22,297 nucleotides of DNA, taken from positions 1 through 22,297 of the forward strand of contig JAGWZP010000011.1 in the NCBI GenBank assembly GCA_018968865.1. The letters run 5' to 3'. Numbering within the stretch: position 1 is the first letter of the stretch; each line of letters begins with the position of its first letter. Both the position numbers and the translations under genes were made by a program. This document shows, piece after piece, positions 7,890 to 14,880 of this stretch. Below the pieces are notes generated by a model that saw nothing but the letters and a program-made list of their open reading frames with translations, did not search any database and was not told where the DNA came from. The DNA comes from Patescibacteria group bacterium. GTDB taxonomy: Bacteria > Patescibacteria > Paceibacteria > UBA9973 > UBA2103.

Positions 7890-8932
7890 GAGTTGAAGAA
7901 AACGTTCCGCTTGCGCCCCGCACCACGCTCGGTGTGGGCGGCGAGGCGCGATTTTTCATAGAAGCGCATACCGAACAAGATATTAAGGATGCGCTCGCCT
8001 GTGCGCGGCAGCGCGCGCTGCCGCTCTTTGTGCTCGGCGAAGGAAGCAACGTGCTCGTACCGGATGCCGGCGTCGCCGGCGTCGTGCTGAAGATGGCGCT
8101 GAACGGCACCACGATCGAGGAAGAGGACGGGAGCATGCTCCTTGTCGCGGGTGCGGGAACGCTCTGGGATGACGTCGTTGACGAAGCGGGCGTGCGCGGC
8201 GTCTTCGGCATCGAGAATCTCGCGGGCATTCCCGGTTCGACGGGCGGCGCCGCGGTGCAGAACATCGGCGCCTACGGTGCAGAACTTTCCCGCACTTTTG
8301 CGTATGCCGACACCATCGACGGCGCGACCGGTGTCGCGCGCCGCGTCGAGCGCGCCGATGCGGGATTCGCATACCGCACCAGTTTTTTCAAAGAGCATCC
8401 CGAATGCATCATCACGCGCGTCGCGCTGCGGCTTGTGAAAACCGCAGGGCCGAACATTGCGTACGCTGACCTTGCGCGCGCGCAGGCTGAAGGCGCGGCG
8501 CTTACGACGCCGCGCGAGATCGCGCGCGCCGTGCGCGCAATCCGCGCGCTGAAATTCCCGCGGGAGGGCGCCGAAGGCTCTGCGGGATCGTTTTTTAAGA
8601 ATCCGGTCGTTTCTCTGGCGCGCGCACAGGCACTGGCGCAGCAATTTCCCGGCCTTCCGGCGTTTCCGCAGGACAATGGCGCAGTGAAGCTATCGCTTGC
8701 CTGGCTCCTCGACCATGCGCTCTCGCTCAAAGGATTTTCAAAAGGGAACGTGCGGCTTTACGAGAAGCAGCCGCTCGTTCTCGTCGCGCAAAAGGGCGCC
8801 CGCGCGGAAGAGGTGGACGCATGCGCGCGCGCGGTCGAAGAACGGGTGCTCGCCGCCACCGGCATTGCCATCGAGCGCGAGGTGGAAACGTTCGGTGTGC
8901 GCGGCTACTCGGCACTCGAACATATTTCATGA
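7886..8932 (+). CDS. murB: UDP-N-acetylenolpyruvoylglucosamine reductase
   Basis: NADPH/FAD-dependent reduction of UDP-GlcNAc-enolpyruvate to UDP-MurNAc, cytoplasmic, in peptidoglycan precursor synthesis. 348 residues, E. coli (type I) size. Seen: TTLGVGG near the start, LGEGSNVLVPDAG in the FAD domain, GIPGSTGGAAVQNIGAYG, the AYRTSFFK active-site Arg164, GSFFKNPVV with the proton-donor Ser235, and the C-terminal EREVETFG with Glu332. It starts within the ligase stop codon (ATGA). No ribosome site is obvious beyond the coupling. The sequence is Ala/Arg-rich with many GCGC steps, giving a long antisense open frame that is not a gene. Confidence 0.95.
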   Translation: MRVEENVPLAPRTTLGVGGEARFFIEAHTEQDIKDALACARQRALPLFVLGEGSNVLVPDAGVAGVVLKMALNGTTIEEEDGSMLLVAGAGTLWDDVVDEAGVRGVFGIENLAGIPGSTGGAAVQNIGAYGAELSRTFAYADTIDGATGVARRVERADAGFAYRTSFFKEHPECIITRVALRLVKTAGPNIAYADLARAQAEGAALTTPREIARAVRAIRALKFPREGAEGSAGSFFKNPVVSLARAQALAQQFPGLPAFPQDNGAVKLSLAWLLDHALSLKGFSKGNVRLYEKQPLVLVAQKGARAEEVDACARAVEERVLAATGIAIEREVETFGVRGYSALEHIS

Positions 8933-8935
8933 AAG

Positions 8936-8944
8936 TTATCCACA
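8936..8944 (+). other. Perfect DnaA-box consensus TTATCCACA after murB
   Basis: A 9-base match to the DnaA box, starting 3 nt after the murB stop and followed by an AT-rich stretch. A second exact copy lies at 16211-16219; both are preceded by AG. One isolated box is not an origin, and no dnaA gene or box cluster is nearby. Confidence 0.35.
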
Positions 8945-9067
8945 CTTTATATTTTTTCTTTACACAAAATAACTTCTGCGCGCGATAATGAAGCATAGAA
9001 ACGTTCGCGCATGATGCATGTCGCGCGTGAACGGGTCGACATATCAGCTACATAATTTGCAACCACC

Positions 9068-9136
9068 ATGGCAAAAAAGCGCAAGGCCGCAAAGAAGGCA
9101 ACGAAGAAGCGCAAGGCAAAGAAGCGTCGCGCGTAG
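9068..9136 (+). CDS. Lys/Arg-rich 22-residue microprotein
   Basis: An ATG-initiated frame of 22 residues, starting MAKKRKAAKKATKK, composed almost only of Lys, Arg and Ala. It resembles the basic tails of histone-H1-like and HU-type bacterial proteins, or a tiny ribosomal-type protein, but I cannot assign it. Reasons to believe it is real: strong codon-level regularity, 135 bp of its own upstream region with AT-rich -10-like hexamers (GATAAT at 8984-8989 or CATAAT at 9051-9056), and a perfect 14-bp terminator starting 10 nt after the stop. No Shine-Dalgarno precedes it. The alternative is that the region makes a small structured RNA and the frame is incidental. Confidence 0.55.
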   Translation: MAKKRKAAKKATKKRKAKKRRA

Positions 9137-9146
9137 TTTTGAAAAC

Positions 9147-9186
9147 GGAAGAAACCCCGCCTCGGCGGGGTTTCTTCCTTTTTGGT
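9147..9186 (+). terminator. Strong intrinsic terminator after the microprotein gene
   Basis: A perfect 14-bp stem (arms 9147-9160 and 9165-9178) with tetraloop CTCG and a GC-rich centre (CCCCGC/GCGGGG) is followed directly by a run of seven T. The A/T outer stem also gives A-tracts on the other strand, so it may work in both directions. It isolates secA from the upstream genes. Confidence 0.92.
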
Positions 9187-9275
9187 ATACCCAGCACTCA
9201 CTCTACGAGATTAGATTTATGAAGCATCGACCGTAAGCGGCAACCACTGGTTAGAGAGTGAGTGCTCGGGTATAC
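9185..9275. repeat. Inverted repeat around the secA promoter
   Basis: GTATACCCAGCACTCACTCT at 9185-9204 is the reverse complement of 9255-9275 apart from one inserted base; the spacer is 50 nt. The right arm contains the TATACT -10-like box of secA and the left arm contains its mirror image. It may be a protein-binding pair or a DNA cruciform; if secA starts at 9285 it would not be transcribed as an RNA hairpin. Confidence 0.7.
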
Positions 9276-9276
9276 T
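9271..9276 (+). promoter_or_regulatory. -10-like TATACT of secA
   Basis: TATACT ends 8 nt before the ATG at 9285, with no Shine-Dalgarno. This supports 9285 rather than the upstream in-frame GTG at 9258, which would lie upstream of the -10. A recognisable -35 is lacking. Confidence 0.45.
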
Positions 9277-9284
9277 GCATCTTA

Positions 9285-11798
9285 ATGCTCGGGCTCTCTC
9301 GTTTTTTCTCTTCCAACCAATCCGCAGCCTTCCTTCGGGCCGCGGCGCCGGTCGTGGCGGCAGTGAATGCGCTCTCGGAGGAGCTGAAAGGGTCCTCGGA
9401 TGAGGCATTGCGTGCGCGGCTCCGTGAGGTGCGCGCTCGCGCGCGGGAAGCGGGCGAAACGCCGGCCGCCGACCTTCCGCTCGTGTTCGCACTTGTGCGC
9501 GAAGCGGCGCTCCGCACGCGCCGCGAGCGCCATTTCGATGTGCAGCTCGTCGGCGGTCTCGCGCTCGCGCAGGGGAAAATTGCCGAGATGCGTACCGGCG
9601 AGGGCAAGACGCTCGTCGCCACGCTTCCCGCAACGTTCCACGCGCTCTCGGGGAAGGGCGTGCAGGTTGTCACGGTGAACGATTATCTCGCGCGCCGCGA
9701 CACCACGTGGATGGGACAGGTCTACGATTATCTCGGCCTCACCGTCGGCGTCGTGACGTCCACCGGCTCCTACCGCTACGATGCGTCGCATGTTGCCAAA
9801 GAAGAGGACAAGGAGCGCGACGCCGCCGGAGCGTTCAAGGTGTTCTACGACTATCTGCATCCCGCGACGAAGAAAGAGGCGTACGCCTGCGACATCACGT
9901 ATGTCACGAACAACGAGCTCGGGTTCGACTACTTGCGCGACAACACCGCGTACGATGCGGGGCAGATCGTCCAGCGGGGATTTCATTACGCCATCATCGA
10001 CGAAGTGGACTCTATCCTCATCGATGAAGCGCGCACGCCGCTCATCATCAGCGGGCCTTCGGGCGATTCGCAAAATCTCTACGAACGGTTCGCCGGCATC
10101 GTCCGCGATTTTGAAGAGGGCGCCGATTATTCGGTGGACGAGAAGCAGAAGGCGATCCAGATTACCGAGGCGGGCATGCACAAGGCCGAGGAGGCGCTTG
10201 GTCTCGAGAATCTCTATACCGAGGGCGGGATGAAGTACGCGCATCACCTCGAGACGGCCGTGCGCGCAAAAGCGCTGTTCCAGAAGGACAAGGAATACGT
10301 CGTGCGGGGGAATGAGGTGGTCATTGTGGACGAATTCACGGGGCGGCTCCAGAGTGGCCGCCGCTGGTCGGAGGGCCTGCACCAAGCCATAGAAGCCAAG
10401 GAAGGCGTGCGCGTGCAGGAGGAAACGCGCACCTTCGCGACGGTGACCTTCCAGAATCTGTTCCGCATGTACAGCCGGCTTGCCGGCATGACGGGTACGG
10501 CGCTTTCTTCCGAGGAAGAATTTTATACGGTGTACGAACTCGAAGTCGTCGTCGTCCCGACCAACAAGCCCTCGGCGCGCAAGGACCACGATGACCTCAT
10601 TTTCCAGACGGCCGCGGGGAAGTACCGCGCCGTCGCGCGGCAGGTGCTGGAGCGGCACCAGAAGGGGCAGCCGGTGCTGGTCGGCACGGTCTCCATCGAA
10701 GACAACGAGACGGTGAGCGAGTATCTCGCCAAAGAAGGCGTGCCGCACGAAGTGTTGAATGCGAAGAATCATGAACGCGAAGGCGAGATCATCGCCGAGG
10801 CGGGTTCGGCGGGGCGCGTGACGGTCGCGACGAACCTCGCCGGCCGCGGCGTGGACATCAAGCTCGGCGGCGCGCTCGCGACCGGCGACCAGCGCGCGGC
10901 GGTCGTTGCCGCGGGCGGGCTCATGGTCATCGGCACCGAGCGGCACGACGCGCGCCGCATCGACAACCAGCTCCGCGGCCGTTCGGGTCGCCAGGGCGAT
11001 CCCGGTGAGACGCGTTTTTATGTGTCGCTTGAAGACAAGCTCATGCGCGTGTTCGCCGCCGAGACGTTGAAAAAGGTGATGGGCCGCTTCGGCATTCCCG
11101 AAGACGAGCCGATCGAGAGCGCGATGATAACGCGCTCTTTGGAAACCGCGCAGAGCCGCATCGAAGGGTTCAACTTCGACTCGCGCAAACAGGTGCTCGC
11201 CTACGACGATGTGATGAATACCCAGCGCCTCGCCATCTACGCGCGCCGCCGCGCCGCGCTCTTGGGAAGCGATGAAGACGTGGAGGCGCTCGTTCGCGCG
11301 CTCATCGGCGACGGGGAAGTAGCGCTCGCCGCGCTTGCGGCGAAGAAGGCCGAGCTCGGGGGTGCATTCATCGAGAATATTCGCAGACTCCTTCTGCAGG
11401 TCGTCGATATGTTCTGGCTGGAACATCTGGAGACGATGGATTATCTGCGCCGCTCGGTGTCGCTCCGCGCGTACGGCCAGCGTGATCCTTTGATAGAGTA
11501 TCGGCGCGAAGGGCTCATGCGCTTCCGGCAATTGGAGGAGAATATCCGTGCAGCAGTCGCCGATGCGTTGCCGCGTTTACAAGGCGCCGACGCCGCGCGC
11601 ATCCGCGCGGAAGAGGAGCGGATGCGCGCCGCACTCGTCGCGGCGGGGCAGGAAGAAGGCGCCGCAATGCCGGTGGTGAAGGGTGCGGCGTACGGCCGCA
11701 ACGATTTCGTTACTATTAAGAAAGGGGATGCGACCCAGACGCTCAAATACAAAAAAGCCGAACCGCTCCTCGCAGAAGGCTGGGAGATTGTTTCGTAA
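9285..11798 (+). CDS. secA: Preprotein translocase ATPase SecA
   Basis: Cytoplasmic/membrane-bound motor that drives unfolded preproteins through SecYEG. From ATG 9285 it has 837 residues, starting MLGLSRFFSSNQ like other SecA N-termini. Motifs: Walker A MRTGEGKT at about 101-108, Walker B/DEAD region DEVDSILIDEARTPL at 239-253, TVATNLAGRGVDIKLG at about 513-528, and motif VI QLRGRSGRQGDPG at 562-574. The helical scaffold and wing follow. It is shorter than the E. coli protein (901), mainly through the missing C-terminal linker: there is no Cys-rich zinc/SecB-binding tail, and it ends with a Lys-rich VTIKKGDATQTLKYKK stretch instead. It is monocistronic, bounded by a terminator upstream and a palindrome downstream. 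The very long antisense frame over it is a codon-usage shadow. Confidence 0.97.
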   Translation: MLGLSRFFSSNQSAAFLRAAAPVVAAVNALSEELKGSSDEALRARLREVRARAREAGETPAADLPLVFALVREAALRTRRERHFDVQLVGGLALAQGKIAEMRTGEGKTLVATLPATFHALSGKGVQVVTVNDYLARRDTTWMGQVYDYLGLTVGVVTSTGSYRYDASHVAKEEDKERDAAGAFKVFYDYLHPATKKEAYACDITYVTNNELGFDYLRDNTAYDAGQIVQRGFHYAIIDEVDSILIDEARTPLIISGPSGDSQNLYERFAGIVRDFEEGADYSVDEKQKAIQITEAGMHKAEEALGLENLYTEGGMKYAHHLETAVRAKALFQKDKEYVVRGNEVVIVDEFTGRLQSGRRWSEGLHQAIEAKEGVRVQEETRTFATVTFQNLFRMYSRLAGMTGTALSSEEEFYTVYELEVVVVPTNKPSARKDHDDLIFQTAAGKYRAVARQVLERHQKGQPVLVGTVSIEDNETVSEYLAKEGVPHEVLNAKNHEREGEIIAEAGSAGRVTVATNLAGRGVDIKLGGALATGDQRAAVVAAGGLMVIGTERHDARRIDNQLRGRSGRQGDPGETRFYVSLEDKLMRVFAAETLKKVMGRFGIPEDEPIESAMITRSLETAQSRIEGFNFDSRKQVLAYDDVMNTQRLAIYARRRAALLGSDEDVEALVRALIGDGEVALAALAAKKAELGGAFIENIRRLLLQVVDMFWLEHLETMDYLRRSVSLRAYGQRDPLIEYRREGLMRFRQLEENIRAAVADALPRLQGADAARIRAEEERMRAALVAAGQEEGAAMPVVKGAAYGRNDFVTIKKGDATQTLKYKKAEPLLAEGWEIVS

Positions 11799-11816
11799 AG
11801 CACAGATTTGGTCTGG

Positions 11817-11864
11817 GATGCAAATAAAAATACTACCATATATGGTAGTGTTTTTATTTGCATC
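11817..11864. repeat. 48-bp palindrome between convergent secA and TrpR-like genes; terminator and operator-like core
   Basis: Two 24-bp arms meet without a spacer; the only mismatch is T11831 against G11850 (a G:U pair in RNA). Flanking A5 and T5 runs give a bidirectional terminator shape for both genes, which end at 11798 and 11868. The central 16 nt, TACCATATATGGTAGT (11834-11849), is identical to 12302-12317 in front of the TrpR-like gene, so the element is probably also a binding site for that protein. Confidence 0.85.
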
Positions 11865-11867
11865 AAC

Positions 11868-12290
11868 TTATCTATACGAGGATTTTGGCTCGGGGAAGAG
11901 GAGGAAGTGGAGAGGGTAGCGCCGTTTGAAGCGAAAGAGCATGCTTTTTGCGTATTTCTTTTTAAAGTCGCGCTTTCCAAACTCTTCTTCCATAGCCGCA
12001 ATCGCCGTTTCGTATCCCGGCAACTGATCTTTAAGCCATAATCGTATGCGTTCAATAGTGGTGTAACCCGCTCCGGTTCTTTGTCGGATTGAATCTGATG
12101 TTTCGTTTTGAAGAAGGAGCCGCGCAATAAGGATTCGCCGTCCGAGCATAACGCGCTCACTTTCGGTGAGAAGATCTCGAAGGAAAAGTTTCATTGCGGC
12201 ACGTCCGCGCACAGTTCCCGCAGCGGTATATAGTGCGTCAAGCGTGTGAATTCTCTCTTTTTCGCTAAGTTCACTTATTCTCTTTTTCAT
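11868..12290 (-). CDS. TrpR-family (TrpR/YerC-like) transcriptional repressor
   Basis: 140 residues from ATG at 12290, starting MKKRISELSEKER. The helical core LKLFLRDLLTESERVMLGRRI-type segment (about residues 35-60) and the helix-turn-helix around SDSIRQRTGAGYTTIERIRLWLK (about 68-92) match the TrpR/YerC superfamily, where the LLTP/TxxER signature precedes the reader helix. TrpR proper binds tryptophan and represses trp genes. No trp genes are nearby and the C-terminal 40 residues are basic and unusual, so the ligand is unknown. Identical 16-bp palindromes lie 12 nt before the start codon and just after the stop, strongly suggesting autoregulation. It is convergent with secA and divergent from obgE. 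Confidence 0.82.
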   Translation of the reverse strand: MKKRISELSEKERIHTLDALYTAAGTVRGRAAMKLFLRDLLTESERVMLGRRILIARLLLQNETSDSIRQRTGAGYTTIERIRLWLKDQLPGYETAIAAMEEEFGKRDFKKKYAKSMLFRFKRRYPLHFLLFPEPKSSYR

Positions 12291-12297
12291 ATGTAGA

Positions 12298-12303
12298 ATA
12301 TTA
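12298..12303 (-). promoter_or_regulatory. -10-like TAATAT of the TrpR-like gene
   Basis: Minus-strand TAATAT, then 7 nt, then ATG at 12290; no Shine-Dalgarno. Its upstream end overlaps the palindromic site 12302-12315 by two bases, so bound repressor would occlude the promoter. Confidence 0.5.
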
Positions 12304-12317
12304 CCATATATGGTAGT
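12302..12317. promoter_or_regulatory. Palindromic operator candidate TACCATATATGGTA upstream of the TrpR-like gene
   Basis: A perfect 14-bp palindrome (12302-12315) that, extended to 16 nt, is identical to the centre of the 11817-11864 palindrome. It overlaps the edge of the regulator's own -10 and also lies where a -35 would be for a possible obgE promoter with GATAAT at 12330-12335. Inferred target of the adjacent TrpR-like protein. Confidence 0.65.
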
Positions 12318-12363
12318 ACGGTAACACGGGATAATTGTAGTCCATTGTGGTAGGGTGGAGGAT

Positions 12364-13338
12364 ATGGCGTTTGTTGATGAAGCGGCGATATATGCGGAGT
12401 CAGGGAAGGGCGGCGACGGCGTCATCCGCTGGCTGCGCACCAAGGAGTCCGCGCGCGGCGGGCCCTCCGGCGGCGACGGCGGCAAGGGCGGCGACGTCGT
12501 GCTCGTCGGCGTGCGCGATCTCGCGGCGCTCGCGCACTACCGGTACGAGAAAAAATTTCATGCGGAGAACGGCGAAGCGGGCAAGGGAGAATTGAAGCAC
12601 GGCAGAAACGGCAAGGACGTGCTGCTGAACGTGCCGATCGGCACGTTCGCGCGCGTGGTGCAAACGGGCGAAGAATACGAAATTACCAAAGAAGATGAGC
12701 GCATCGTCCTGTTTCGGGGAGGGAAGGGCGGGCTCGGCAATGCGCGCTTCAAGAGCTCCACAAATCAGAATCCGTTCCAGCAGACCCTGGGGCGAGCGGG
12801 CAAGGGTGGGGATATCCTCCTCACGCTCAAGATCATCGCGGACGCCGGTCTCATTGGCTTGCCGAATGCAGGGAAGTCCTCGCTTCTGAATGCGCTTACG
12901 CGGGCCAAGTCAAAGGTGGGTTCCTATCCGTTCACGACACTCGGGCCGAATCTCGGTGAGTTCTATGGGCGCATACTCGCGGATATCCCCGGTCTTATCG
13001 AGGGTGCCTCGTCCGGTCGAGGCCTCGGCATAAAATTTCTTAAGCATGTAGAGAGAACAGGAATCCTGCTACATCTCGTCTCGGCTGACCAAGATGACCC
13101 CCTTGCGGCGTATAGGGAAGTGCGTAACGAGGTGGAGTTATTCGGTCACGGGCTCTCCACAAAGAGAGAGATCATCGTCCTGTCTAAAATAGACCTCGTT
13201 TCTCCAGGCGAGTGCGAAACAAAAATGCGCTCATTGGCCCATGAGACGGGCAGGGAAGTGCTTTCGGTGTCGGTTACTGACCCCAAAGCGCTTAAAACGT
13301 TTGCCGACCGGCTCACCCAGATGCTTGACGGGAAGTAG
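12364..13338 (+). CDS. obgE: GTPase Obg/CgtA (ribosome assembly)
   Basis: A P-loop GTPase that acts in large ribosomal subunit maturation and growth control. 324 residues from ATG 12364, chosen because MAFVDEAAIYAESGKGGDG is the standard Obg N-terminus; a GTG nine bases upstream is in frame but not needed. GGAGG lies at 12357-12361, only 2 nt from the ATG. The glycine-rich Obg fold covers about 1-155, with GGKGGLGNARFKSSTNQ. G1 GLPNAGKSS is at 165-173, switch region YPFTTLGPNLG follows, G3 DIPGLIEGAS is at 207-216 and the NKxD equivalent SKIDL at 274-278. There is no C-terminal OCT domain, as in many small-genome bacteria. gatB follows after 54 bp. Confidence 0.96.
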   Translation: MAFVDEAAIYAESGKGGDGVIRWLRTKESARGGPSGGDGGKGGDVVLVGVRDLAALAHYRYEKKFHAENGEAGKGELKHGRNGKDVLLNVPIGTFARVVQTGEEYEITKEDERIVLFRGGKGGLGNARFKSSTNQNPFQQTLGRAGKGGDILLTLKIIADAGLIGLPNAGKSSLLNALTRAKSKVGSYPFTTLGPNLGEFYGRILADIPGLIEGASSGRGLGIKFLKHVERTGILLHLVSADQDDPLAAYREVRNEVELFGHGLSTKREIIVLSKIDLVSPGECETKMRSLAHETGREVLSVSVTDPKALKTFADRLTQMLDGK

Positions 13339-13367
13339 CGGGAAGCAGTGAGCAGGTTGATTCTGTC

Positions 13368-13391
13368 TACTGCCTACGGCATACTGCCTAC
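13368..13391 (+). repeat. Direct repeat TACTGCCTAC x2 before gatB
   Basis: Two identical 10-mers at 13368-13377 and 13382-13391, period 14, in the short obgE-gatB spacer. The second overlaps a CATACT hexamer (13380-13385) lying 7 nt before the gatB ATG. It may be a regulatory or simple repeat; no function is assignable. Confidence 0.5.
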
Positions 13392-13392
13392 T

Positions 13393-14829
13393 ATGTATCG
13401 CCCCACCATCGGCCTCGAGGTCCATGCGGAACTCGCGACCAGAACCAAGATGTTCTGCGATTCCGCAAACGACCCCGACGAGACGCGGCCGAATGTAAAC
13501 GTGTGTCCGGTATGTCTCGCGCATCCAGGCACGCTGCCGGTGGTGAACCGCGAAGCGGTGCGGCACATTTTGCGCATCGGGACAGCCATCGGCGGGAAGC
13601 TCGCCGATTTCAGCGAGTTCGACAGGAAAAGTTATTTTTATCCGGACATTCCGAAGGGATATCAGATCAGCCAGTATGTGCACCCGCTCATTTCGGGCGG
13701 CGAACTCTCGGGCGTCGCCATTACGCGCGTGCATCTGGAAGAGGATACGGCGAGCTCAGTGCATGCGCACGGCAAGAGTCTTGTCGATTTCAATCGTGCG
13801 GGCATTCCGCTTATGGAGCTCGTCACCGAACCGGTCATCCGCGATGCAGAGACCGCTGGACGCTTCGCGCGCGAATTGCAATTGCTCTTGCGTACGCTTG
13901 GCGCCGGCGAAGCGAATCTGGAAAAAGGCGAAATGCGCATGGAGGCGAATATTTCCGTATCAAGGTTCGACCTTAAATCCGTGTCCTCCAAGGTCGAACC
14001 TTTGGGCACAAAAGTGGAAGTGAAAAATCTGAATTCATTCCGTTCAGTTGAGCGCGCCATTGCCCACGAGATACAGCGGCAAATCGCGCTCATCGAGAGC
14101 GGCGGGCACGTGGTGCAGGAGACGCGCGGCTGGGATGAAGCGAAGCAGGAGACCTTCCATCAGCGGTTTAAAGAGGGGAGTGCCGACTACCGCTACTTCC
14201 CGGAGCCGGACCTTCCCAAGCTTTTCCTTTCCGAGATACCCGAGTTCTCTCCGGAGGCGATACGGGCATCGCTGCCGGAACTCCCATGGGAACGCCGCGC
14301 GCGCTATGCGACGTCGTATGCGCTTAAGGAGAGCGATGCGGCCTATCTTTGTGCGACGACGGAGCGCGCGGAATTTTTTGATGCGGTCGCCCGCGCGCTT
14401 GGGAATAAAAAAGAATCCGTCGCGCTCGCCGCGAACTACATCGTGTCCGATCTTGCGGGCATCTACGCGAAAAAAGGGAACGAAGATTTTTCATCACTTG
14501 ATGCGGGAGCATTCGCGCGACTTATCGGTCTCGTCGCATCACGCGAACTCTCCTCGCGCGGCGCAAAAGATACGCTCCTCATCATGGTGGAGAAGGGCGG
14601 GGACCCGGAAGCCATTGCGCGAGAACACAACCTCATCCAGGTACACGACCCGGCCATGCTGGGGGCCATAGTGGATGCGGTGCTTGCCGAGGAGGGGAAG
14701 GCGGTAGGGGAGTATAAGAGCGGCAAGGCGGCCGCGTTCCAGTACCTTGTCGGGAAGGCAATGAAGGGAAGCAAGGGTGCAGGGAATCCCCAAGAACTGC
14801 AAAAACTCATAATTTCTAAGCTCGGTTAA
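13393..14829 (+). CDS. gatB: Aspartyl/glutamyl-tRNA(Asn/Gln) amidotransferase subunit B
   Basis: Kinase and tRNA-binding subunit of GatCAB, which converts Glu-tRNA(Gln) (or Asp-tRNA(Asn)) to the amide form in the cytoplasm. 478 residues from ATG 13393, starting MYRPTIGLEVHAELATRTKMFC, the normal GatB N-terminus and length; the in-frame GTG at 13348 would add an unrelated tail. Seen: a Cys-containing segment with VCPVCLAHPGTLPV, YFYPDIPKGYQISQY at 81-95, HLEEDTASS, DFNRAGIPLMELVTEP, EVKNLNSFRSVERAI, and the DYRYFPEPDLP segment. The helical/YqeY tail ends GNPQELQKLIISKLG. gatA and gatC are not in the window. Confidence 0.97.
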   Translation: MYRPTIGLEVHAELATRTKMFCDSANDPDETRPNVNVCPVCLAHPGTLPVVNREAVRHILRIGTAIGGKLADFSEFDRKSYFYPDIPKGYQISQYVHPLISGGELSGVAITRVHLEEDTASSVHAHGKSLVDFNRAGIPLMELVTEPVIRDAETAGRFARELQLLLRTLGAGEANLEKGEMRMEANISVSRFDLKSVSSKVEPLGTKVEVKNLNSFRSVERAIAHEIQRQIALIESGGHVVQETRGWDEAKQETFHQRFKEGSADYRYFPEPDLPKLFLSEIPEFSPEAIRASLPELPWERRARYATSYALKESDAAYLCATTERAEFFDAVARALGNKKESVALAANYIVSDLAGIYAKKGNEDFSSLDAGAFARLIGLVASRELSSRGAKDTLLIMVEKGGDPEAIAREHNLIQVHDPAMLGAIVDAVLAEEGKAVGEYKSGKAAAFQYLVGKAMKGSKGAGNPQELQKLIISKLG

Positions 14830-14868
14830 TAGTTGTGCACAGCTCTTCCATACCAGCCGAGATATGGC

Positions 14869-14874
14869 TATACT
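14869..14874 (+). promoter_or_regulatory. -10-like TATACT of the HTH-membrane gene
   Basis: TATACT ends 6 nt before ATG 14881, the same hexamer as before secA and the 4066 gene. There is no Shine-Dalgarno. It supports 14881 over the in-frame upstream GTG at 14833. Confidence 0.45.
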
Positions 14875-14880
14875 GTAGGC

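Noticed and set aside
7763..8644. 293-residue frame antisense to murB and the ligase end
   Set aside because: It spans two well-supported plus-strand genes and has the low-complexity Arg/Ala look of a shadow frame.
9282..11531. 749-residue open frame antisense to secA
   Set aside because: secA on the plus strand has every family motif. The antisense frame has no recognisable domain and follows from GC-rich codon bias.
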